Of a DNA stretch of 63,221 nt, positions 57,198 to 63,221 are shown piece after piece. Position 1 is the stretch's first letter; the number at the start of each line of letters is the position of its first letter. The notes under the pieces were generated by a model. It saw nothing but the letters and a program-made list of their open reading frames with translations, was not told the DNA's origin and did no database searches. Source of the stretch: a bacterium. GTDB taxonomy: Bacteria > Myxococcota_A > Bradymonadia > REDH01. A program made the position numbers and the translations under genes. Location: positions 1 to 63,221 of the forward strand of contig JAUICO010000009.1 in NCBI GenBank assembly GCA_030427825.1, written 5' to 3'.

Positions 57198-58318
57198 CCG
57201 CAGAAGACGAAGTCGACGAAGTCACAGAGAACGTCGCAGAGAACAGCACAGCGAACGCGCCGGCCGACGAAGTTGCGGATGCGAGTCCCACAGCGGACAG
57301 CGCGGCCGCGGTTGATGAATCCACGGGCGATGATGTGGACGGCTCCGGAGCTCAGCCGGGGGCCGAAGGCTCGGCTGGTGAAGGTGCCGACGACGACGCG
57401 GATGGCTCGGATGCTTCCGGCGACGGGGATACCGCCGAAGACAGCGCTGAGGACGACACGGAGTCGAAGCCTCGGGAGCTGACGAAAGCAGAGCGCGCGC
57501 GGCTCGCTGCGCAGCAGGCACGTGAGGACGATCCGCGGGCCAGAGAGCCGGTCATGGTCAGCGCGGTTGAAGCGATACTCTTCGCATCCGAGGGTCCGGT
57601 CCGAACCTCGGACATCATCGCGGTGGTTGAAAAGGTCGAGAAGCGCCCGGTGCACGAGTCGGTGGTCCACACGGCGCTCGAGGAATACGCGCGTGAGCTC
57701 GCCGAGCGGGGCTCAGCGATCGTTCCGACGCCGGTCGCCAACGGGTGGGAGCTGAGAACGCAGCCCGACGTAGGCGAGTACGTGCGTACCATGTACGAGC
57801 GTAAGCCGGTCAAGCTCAGCCGAGCCGCCCTCGAAGTGCTCTCGATCGTGGCGTACCGGCAGCCGTGTACGCGCGCAGACGTGGACGACATCCGTGGTGT
57901 CGACTGCTCGTCATCCCTGCGTCAGCTCTGCCAGCGCGATCTGGTTCGGATTATCGGCCGCGCCGACGACCTCGGCCGACCGCTGATCTACGGCACGACC
58001 CGGGAGTTTCTCCGCTTTTTCGGGCTCGAGAAGCTGTCGGACCTGCCCACCCTGAAGGAGTTTGCCGAGCTGAGCGAAGAACATCTCGTAACTCTCGCCG
58101 AAATGGATGATGAGAACGCTCGCATGGACGCTGAACAACAGCGTCAGGTGGCCGAGGATGAGCCCGAAGAAGGCAGCGCGTTCGTAGAAGATGACGGCGA
58201 GAGCGCCGGCGCTGCGGTCGCCGAAGAGGCCGGAACCGACACTGTCGGCGGTGAAGAGTACGTTGATGACGCAGCTGTCGACGCCGAAACCGCTGACACT
58301 GATAACGAAGAACTATGA
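57194..58318 (+). CDS. scpB: Segregation and condensation protein B with acidic tails
   Basis: ScpB dimers bind ScpA in the SMC complex. The winged-helix core is about residues 115-300 (VEAILFASEGPVRTSDII, LSRAALEVLSIVAYRQPCTRADVDDIRGVD and YGTTREFLRFFGL). At 374 aa it is about twice the usual length: the first about 95 residues and the last about 70 are Asp/Glu/Ala-rich and probably disordered. Coupled to rluB by ATGA. Confidence 0.96.
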   Translation: MTAEDEVDEVTENVAENSTANAPADEVADASPTADSAAAVDESTGDDVDGSGAQPGAEGSAGEGADDDADGSDASGDGDTAEDSAEDDTESKPRELTKAERARLAAQQAREDDPRAREPVMVSAVEAILFASEGPVRTSDIIAVVEKVEKRPVHESVVHTALEEYARELAERGSAIVPTPVANGWELRTQPDVGEYVRTMYERKPVKLSRAALEVLSIVAYRQPCTRADVDDIRGVDCSSSLRQLCQRDLVRIIGRADDLGRPLIYGTTREFLRFFGLEKLSDLPTLKEFAELSEEHLVTLAEMDDENARMDAEQQRQVAEDEPEEGSAFVEDDGESAGAAVAEEAGTDTVGGEEYVDDAAVDAETADTDNEEL

Positions 58319-59481
58319 CCGAACGCCTGCAGAAATTTCTCGCCCGTGCCGGCGTCGCCAGCCGCCGCCGTAGCGAAGAGCTCATTCGGGCGGGCCGCAT
58401 CAAAGTGAACGGCAAGATTGTCACTGAGATGGGGACGCAGGTGGAGCCGTACACCGACGTGATCATGTTTGACGGCCAGACGGTGTCCATCGACGAACGT
58501 TACGTCTACATGCTCGCGTACAAGCCGCGGCAGATGATCTCTGCCGCATCGGACCCTGAGGGGCGCCCGGTCGTCACCTCTCTGGTCCCCGGGGACTACG
58601 GCCGCCTGTACCCTGTGGGGCGACTCGATTGGGACTCAGAAGGCGCGATCATCCTCACGAATGACGGCGAACTCACGCAGCTTCTGACGCACCCGAAGCA
58701 TGAGGTGCACAAGGTCTACATGACCAAGTTGCGCGGACGGGTCTCGGACACTGATGAAGGGATCCGAAAGGTGCGTGAAGGCGTGCGCCTCGACGACGGG
58801 TACCAGTGCCTGCCGGTCGAGGTGACGCGCGATTCCACTACTGAGAAGCACACCTGGTTCGTTGTCGCGATCATGGAAGGCAAGAACCGCCAGATTCGCC
58901 GCATGTTTGAGGCGGTCGGCATGACCGTGCTCAAGCTCAAGCGCATCGCCTACGGGCCGGTGAATCTCGGCGATATGCTCCCGGAGCATTATCGCAGGCT
59001 GAGCGACAGCGAAGTCGACGAGCTCTACATGGCCGCCGGTCGCAAGCGCCCGTCCCACAAGGCGTCCCGTGGCAGGGTTGCAAAGGGGCGACGCGAAGGC
59101 GACGCAAAGCGGCAGCAGGCGGCTGCCGGGCCCGACCCTCGCACGAAAGGGGGAGCTCGCACAAAGGCGGCGGCGAAGCGCACCGGCGCGGCACGCGGTG
59201 GCCCTGTGCGGAGGGGCGCTCCCAATGCGCCAAATCGTCGACAGGACCCGAACGCAGACACGCGACCGTCAGAAGGGATCGACTCGCCGCGAGAGGAAGG
59301 TCATCGTGGAGGCGGCGCGCGTCGCAGTAAGGCGGCGGTAGACTCGCGCACCGGCGACAGCAGCAGCGGAGCGCCACCGAAGCGGCGTCGGCAGTCCCGC
59401 CGAGGGGCGGCCCGCACGACACCAGCAGGCGGGTCGGGCCGGGGTCCAGCGCGCAAAGGCGGACGTGGCAAGAAGAAGTAG
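58315..59481 (+). CDS. rluB: 23S rRNA pseudouridine synthase RluB-type with basic tail
   Basis: A 388-aa pseudouridine synthase of the RsuA/RluB family. N-terminal S4 domain (RLQKFLARAGVASRRRSEELI), catalytic GRLDWDSEGAIILTNDG with Asp105, HPKHEVHKVYM, and EGKNRQIRRMFE. The last about 140 residues (from about 245) are an Arg/Lys/Gly/Pro-rich low-complexity tail. RluB modifies U2605, but RluE or RsuA specificity is not excluded. Last gene of the xerD-M50-scpA-scpB-rluB group. Confidence 0.92.
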   Translation: MTERLQKFLARAGVASRRRSEELIRAGRIKVNGKIVTEMGTQVEPYTDVIMFDGQTVSIDERYVYMLAYKPRQMISAASDPEGRPVVTSLVPGDYGRLYPVGRLDWDSEGAIILTNDGELTQLLTHPKHEVHKVYMTKLRGRVSDTDEGIRKVREGVRLDDGYQCLPVEVTRDSTTEKHTWFVVAIMEGKNRQIRRMFEAVGMTVLKLKRIAYGPVNLGDMLPEHYRRLSDSEVDELYMAAGRKRPSHKASRGRVAKGRREGDAKRQQAAAGPDPRTKGGARTKAAAKRTGAARGGPVRRGAPNAPNRRQDPNADTRPSEGIDSPREEGHRGGGARRSKAAVDSRTGDSSSGAPPKRRRQSRRGAARTTPAGGSGRGPARKGGRGKKK

Positions 59482-59529
59482 CCTGGGACGGTGCACGCAG
59501 CCAAATCTGTGGCCGAATGGTCAGGAGGC

Positions 59530-59558
59530 TTGACACAGCGACCGGCGCCCCTTAGAAC
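59530..59558 (+). promoter_or_regulatory. Sigma-70 promoter of tRNA-fMet
   Basis: Perfect TTGACA, 17-base spacer, TAGAAC, with a predicted start about 20 bases before the tRNA. Well placed and close to consensus. Confidence 0.75.
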
Positions 59559-59585
59559 CCGCCTCCCAGCAAGTGCTGGCTTTAC

Positions 59586-59660
<75 letters not shown>

Positions 59661-59676
59661 TGGCGAATACGCCAAA

Positions 59677-59723
59677 GAACTCAGGCGCTTAACGGGAAAC
59701 CGTAGAGTGCTTGAGTTCGTTTT
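59677..59723 (+). terminator. Strong composite hairpin after tRNA-fMet, probable terminator
   Basis: Outer arms GAACTCAGGCGCT and AGTGCTTGAGTTC pair over 13 positions with two G-U pairs. Inside, ACGG and CCGT close a GAAA tetraloop, separated by a small internal loop. GTTTT follows. It most simply ends tRNA-fMet transcripts, but its length and GNRA loop could also mark another structured RNA. Confidence 0.6.
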
Positions 59724-59751
59724 GACCAAGATCTGGTCCACTTTTGGTCCA
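59722..59751. repeat. TGGTCCA direct repeats with an inverted GACCA
   Basis: TTGACCA is followed by TGGTCCA (59734-59740) and again TGGTCCA (59745-59751), 11 bases apart; GACCA and the first TGGTC form an inverted repeat with a five-base spacer. This resembles integrase arm or regulator binding sites, but no cognate protein is in view. Confidence 0.55.
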
Positions 59752-60250
59752 GTCGGTAATCATTCCCAACTCGATGCGGGTGCTTCCGCCGGCCGTGTAG
59801 TTCGTTGCGCAGGCGCCAATGGGGCTATTCTCATTGCGCTCTTCCTTCCGTACATTAAGGAGAGGAGAACACAGATCAAATCGGCAGGGACGAAGACGGA
59901 GTTACAGGGAAAGAGTTCCCGAAGGGACCAGGAAAGATCAAGTTCGGTACTCGGATCAATAAGTCAGCGGCGTCGGCCGTACACTGCCAGGGTACGAAAG
60001 CGAGATAATCTGACTCGGGAGCAACGATGTCCGATTGATTCTCGCTCGGCGTTTGGAAACGGTACGCCAGCCCGTCGGCAACCGTTGGAGTACGTTTCGA
60101 AAATCGTCTTGCTCGCGCCATGCAAAACACGCTGGTCATGTTGTTAACTCGGACATCACGCCGCTTCGTGATGGTCTCGCCGATCGTAGACGCCCGACTG
60201 CCGACAAATTACTTCTAGGAATCGATTTCCAGGAATTGGCGAGGTGACGG

Positions 60251-61531
60251 ATGGCCGACATGTCGAGATGCGCGATTTCCGCACAGTCGCGCCGGACAGA
60301 CAGGCATCAACGCCATGAGGCCGAGAGGAGTCAACACAAGGCGTTGGTCGAGATTATCTGCAAACTCCGGCAGCTGATCGCTGCCGAGACCGAGGCTGAT
60401 GGCCCACCGGATGACGCAGAATTGGCGCGCAACTTCGTCAAAGAGACTGACAACATCTTTGAGCACCTGAAGAGGTCGGAGCTCCGGTGTCCCGTCGTTG
60501 GTATTACGAAAGCTGGAAAGAGCGCCCTTCTTAACGGGCTGTTGCGAGCGGACCTGCTTCCGTCGACAAACGTACCGGCCACTTCTACATGCATCCGAAT
60601 CCGGCACACACCGGGAGCAACCAGCCCAACTCTCTCCGATTCAGATGGCATCCTTGCCGAAGATGTTCCCGGAGTTCGGCACGCTCTCTGGTCGCTCTCT
60701 GGGTACGGGAGTCGCGGAAAATCGACCCCTGACGACGACCTCATGCTCGACGTTTCGTTTCCGTTTCTTGAACGTACTGCCCCAGCTCAGTCCCTACAGT
60801 TCGTTCTGGTAGACACCCCCGGCGTGACAGAGGCAGATGCCGCAGGCTTGGTACAAGCGACGCTGGCTGCGTTGCGCGAATCGGACGCTGTGATTCTCGC
60901 CTGCAGTTATGCTCAACTGCAAACTAGAGATGAACGTCAGTTCCTGGAGCGTTGCGGACAAACTCGTGCTGACATCTTCCGACACCCGGGACGTAGCTTT
61001 TTCTGCGTGGTCACGAAGATGGACCTAAAGAATCGCCACGGCGCCGATCTCTCGTCTGTGGAGCGCCTGATTCGCGATCAGCTGGGCTGTGCGCTCGGCG
61101 AACACATCCGGCAGCAAAGTCAGTTCTTATGGCCGGTCAGAGCGGAGTTGGGACTTCTTGCTAGGCTTGTCGCCGCGGGCGCTGCCGACGAAGCGCAGCG
61201 CGCCGACTACTTAAAAATTGTCCTCGGCTCGCAGCGCGTCGCCCGGCAGGTGACCGCGCAGGCGCTTTGCACCCTTGCGAATGATTCTGTAGAGTTCAGC
61301 GGGCTGCTCGGTGTCGAAACGATGCTACGCGAACGTGTGGCGGCGCGCTCTGCGTCCATTCGCCATAAGGCAGTCCACGGCCGACTCATGGGATTGATCG
61401 ATGATGCCTACGATTGGGCCCACACGGCCCGCCGTCCTCGCCTGCAGAAACAACTCTCCAGACTTCTTGAAGCAGCGAACTCGGCATCTGAGCCAATTCC
61501 AGATCATAGTGGGGGAAATGAACAAGCCTAG
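60251..61531 (+). CDS. Dynamin-like large GTPase, first of a pair
   Basis: A 426-aa protein of the Dynamin_N/CrfC-LeoA type. After a charged N-terminal helical region come G1 GITKAGKSAL (84-93, P-loop Lys90), a G2-like segment LPSTNVPATST, G3 DTPG (188-191), and G4 TKMD (255-258). The remaining about 170 residues are helical. No membrane segment is obvious. GAGGTG precedes the ATG. It overlaps the next GTPase by 14 bases. The G domain resembles the neighbour's, so the two may form heterodimers, as tandem bacterial dynamins do. The biological role is not known. Confidence 0.85.
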   Translation: MADMSRCAISAQSRRTDRHQRHEAERSQHKALVEIICKLRQLIAAETEADGPPDDAELARNFVKETDNIFEHLKRSELRCPVVGITKAGKSALLNGLLRADLLPSTNVPATSTCIRIRHTPGATSPTLSDSDGILAEDVPGVRHALWSLSGYGSRGKSTPDDDLMLDVSFPFLERTAPAQSLQFVLVDTPGVTEADAAGLVQATLAALRESDAVILACSYAQLQTRDERQFLERCGQTRADIFRHPGRSFFCVVTKMDLKNRHGADLSSVERLIRDQLGCALGEHIRQQSQFLWPVRAELGLLARLVAAGAADEAQRADYLKIVLGSQRVARQVTAQALCTLANDSVEFSGLLGVETMLRERVAARSASIRHKAVHGRLMGLIDDAYDWAHTARRPRLQKQLSRLLEAANSASEPIPDHSGGNEQA

Positions 61532-63221
61532 AAGTAGAAGTCGCACAGAAAAGGACTTCGCTATAGCGAAGGGCGAGATCGAGCGAATCTGCCGCCGAGC
61601 CCATGAATTGATGAGCGGAGAAGCCGCCATGCTTCAAGGCTCCAGCCATGTCGATGACATGATGGCGCGATTAGAAAAAGTTGAGCGGAAATTGGCTGCT
61701 AGGAGCTTTCAGGTCGCCGTTCTGGCTCTGATGAAGTCGGGCAAATCCACATTGATTAACGCCCTGCTGGGTGACCAGTACCTTCCGTCGTCAAACATTG
61801 CGGAAACCGCTCGCATCGTTCGGATACGCCACAGCCCGTCAGCGACGATTCCCAGGCTCACCGATGCCAGCAAGTGTGTCGCAGAAGGTGTTCGTGAAAT
61901 ACACGATGAACTCAAATCACTAAATGCGTCGGTCCGGCAGTCACATTCCAGTCCTTTGCACGATGAACTGGTCCTCCACGCACCGCTCGCCACCCTGGCA
62001 GAACGCTCACTTGGGGATATGACATTTGAGCTGCTGGACACGCCGGGTCCTAACGAAGCGGGAACCGATGTTCTTCGCAAGCGGGTGGACCTCCTGTTGG
62101 CTGAAGTCGATGTTATCATCTATCTCTTGGATTACACCAAACTGAAGACTCGCGAGGAGGCAGATCTCTTCAAGCGCCTGTCTGTGATGAGGCCTGAGCT
62201 TCTTGAGCGCTTTTCAGATCGGCTGTTCTTCGTGGTCAACAAGAAAGACCAACAGAATAGACAGGGGTTGCCGCCAGACGATACGCGAAACTACGTGGCG
62301 GGGGTCCTCACTGATCAGGTGGCCGGTCTGAACGTGGCGCCGGAACGCGTGCTCCTGGTTTCGGCGGAGCAGGGACTGCTTGCTCGCCTGGTGGACAGCG
62401 GCCGTGCGGACGACGGAGCCGTTCGCGATTTCGCCATGCACGCAATGGGCAATCTCCGAAAGCAAGACGCGCAGTTGGAGCAGTGCAGACCGCTCGCACC
62501 AGGACTTTTTGAATTTAGCAATCTCGGCGGGCTTGAGGACGTGATCATCGCGCATATTTACGAAAATCGTGGCCGGCTCTTTCTGCAAAGTGTCGCGGAC
62601 GACACAGCAAACCACATCGCTGGGTTCGACAATTACCTTAAGGCGAAGGCGGCCGGACTCCAGACCGAATCCAAGGAATTGAAGAGGAAAATCAGCAGGC
62701 TGAATAGGGATCTGAACGAGGCCGACAAAGACTTCCGTGAGGTCGATAAGCTCGCATCCGAATCAGCCGCTCAGATTGAGAAGTGGGTTAGGAATCGGTT
62801 CGCGGACTTTCGAGACGCGATGGAGGCTGAGCTCAAGAATGCGTGCAAGGAGTCAGCGGGTGGCAAGCGAAAGCGTGATCGTTTGCGTCAGCGATGGCGT
62901 TCTGTCAGCGACACCTTTGAGGATCTCGAGTCCGATGTCGACAAGGTTTCAACAGCAAAGGGCGCCAAAAAACGGCTGAGGAAAGCTCATCGTAAAATCG
63001 CGGACACCCTGCATTCTGAGTTTACAGAATTCTGGGAGGAACTTGAGGCCGAGGCATACGAGCGACAGGAGGAACTTTTCGAAGCGTTTAACTCAAAGCT
63101 CGAACCGTTGGCTCTAAAAGTCGAAGACACTGTTGGTCGCCAATTGGACATCACACTTGACCCGGTGAAGCTCCAGATGCCGGTCCTGTCGCACGCCGAA
63201 TTTGAACAGGAAGTCCGAAGC
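61518..63221 (+). CDS. Dynamin-like large GTPase, second of a pair (3' part off window)
   Basis: 568 codons are visible and the frame is still open at the right edge. A helical N-terminal region leads into G1 ALMKSGKST (70-78, first Gly replaced by Ala), LPSSNIAETARIVRIRHSP, G3 DTPG (174-177) and G4 NKKD (241-244). Beyond about residue 370 the sequence is long, charged and coiled-coil-like (SKELKRKISRLNRDLNEADK), as in dynamin stalk regions. The ATG has GGGGGA just before it and lies inside the end of the first GTPase gene. Codon use includes more A/T-ending codons than the core genes. Confidence 0.85.
   Translation, partial: MNKPRSRSRTEKDFAIAKGEIERICRRAHELMSGEAAMLQGSSHVDDMMARLEKVERKLAARSFQVAVLALMKSGKSTLINALLGDQYLPSSNIAETARIVRIRHSPSATIPRLTDASKCVAEGVREIHDELKSLNASVRQSHSSPLHDELVLHAPLATLAERSLGDMTFELLDTPGPNEAGTDVLRKRVDLLLAEVDVIIYLLDYTKLKTREEADLFKRLSVMRPELLERFSDRLFFVVNKKDQQNRQGLPPDDTRNYVAGVLTDQVAGLNVAPERVLLVSAEQGLLARLVDSGRADDGAVRDFAMHAMGNLRKQDAQLEQCRPLAPGLFEFSNLGGLEDVIIAHIYENRGRLFLQSVADDTANHIAGFDNYLKAKAAGLQTESKELKRKISRLNRDLNEADKDFREVDKLASESAAQIEKWVRNRFADFRDAMEAELKNACKESAGGKRKRDRLRQRWRSVSDTFEDLESDVDKVSTAKGAKKRLRKAHRKIADTLHSEFTEFWEELEAEAYERQEELFEAFNSKLEPLALKVEDTVGRQLDITLDPVKLQMPVLSHAEFEQEVRS

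Noticed and set aside
59876..60139. 87-codon minus-strand open frame in the gap before the GTPases
   Set aside because: No ribosome-binding site, family similarity or plausible codon pattern; chance open frame.

Overview
The window is GC-rich, densely coded DNA from a Gram-negative (diderm) bacterium. It carries lnt, a BamB-like lipoprotein, SecDF-YajC and several predicted outer-membrane proteins. The classical menaquinone pathway (menF-menD-menA) is present. Accessory proteins point to Myxococcota/Bradymonadota-type deltaproteobacteria: lipoproteins with long acidic linkers after the lipobox, PEGA and FG-GAP/AgmX-type proteins, a CehA-like PHP lipoprotein and an FHA-GGDEF protein. That placement is an inference from family content; there is no rRNA here. 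Four-base ATGA stop/start overlaps are very common, so many genes form tightly coupled operons.

Layout. 1-3.8 kb: menF, menD and menA (menA runs off the left edge) on the minus strand, with a perfect 10+2+10 palindrome at the menF 5' end. 4-9.3 kb: sucC, sucD, ndk, rlmN and pgi on the plus strand. 9.4-23 kb: an FHA-diguanylate cyclase, pyruvate kinase, a Cys-rich lipoprotein, a large exported protein, a HEAT-repeat protein, a PEGA protein, an ABC-F ATPase, an unusually large DUF368 membrane protein and an FG-GAP/AgmX-type protein. 23-30.7 kb: a PHP lipoprotein, lnt, an Rrf2 regulator with three Cys, a thioredoxin-fold lipoprotein coupled to a predicted outer-membrane protein, and a CAU tRNA. 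30.9-38.2 kb: a transpeptidase and the classic queA-tgt-yajC-secD-secF cluster. 38.4-46.5 kb: recJ, a small membrane protein, trmB, then yfgM-bamB-like, der and era on the minus strand with one outer-membrane gene inserted between. 46.6-49.3 kb: a lipoprotein/membrane protein/ABC ATPase operon. 49.3-54.6 kb: truD-ksgA-PDZ protein-cinA on the minus strand. 54.7-59.5 kb: xerD, an M50 protease, scpA, scpB and rluB.

The right end differs. A complete initiator tRNA (tRNA-fMet) with a good sigma-70 promoter is followed by a strong composite hairpin, repeats of TGGTCCA, and about 590 bases with no convincing gene. Then come two overlapping genes for dynamin-like (Dynamin_N/CrfC-LeoA type) large GTPases, the second running off the window. 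Base and codon use look less GC-rich here than in the core genes. I read this as the left edge of a horizontally acquired island at tRNA-fMet carrying a paired dynamin-like GTPase module. It is the best candidate in the window for a poorly described system, possibly membrane-remodelling or anti-phage. Its other end, any integrase and any extra components lie outside the window.
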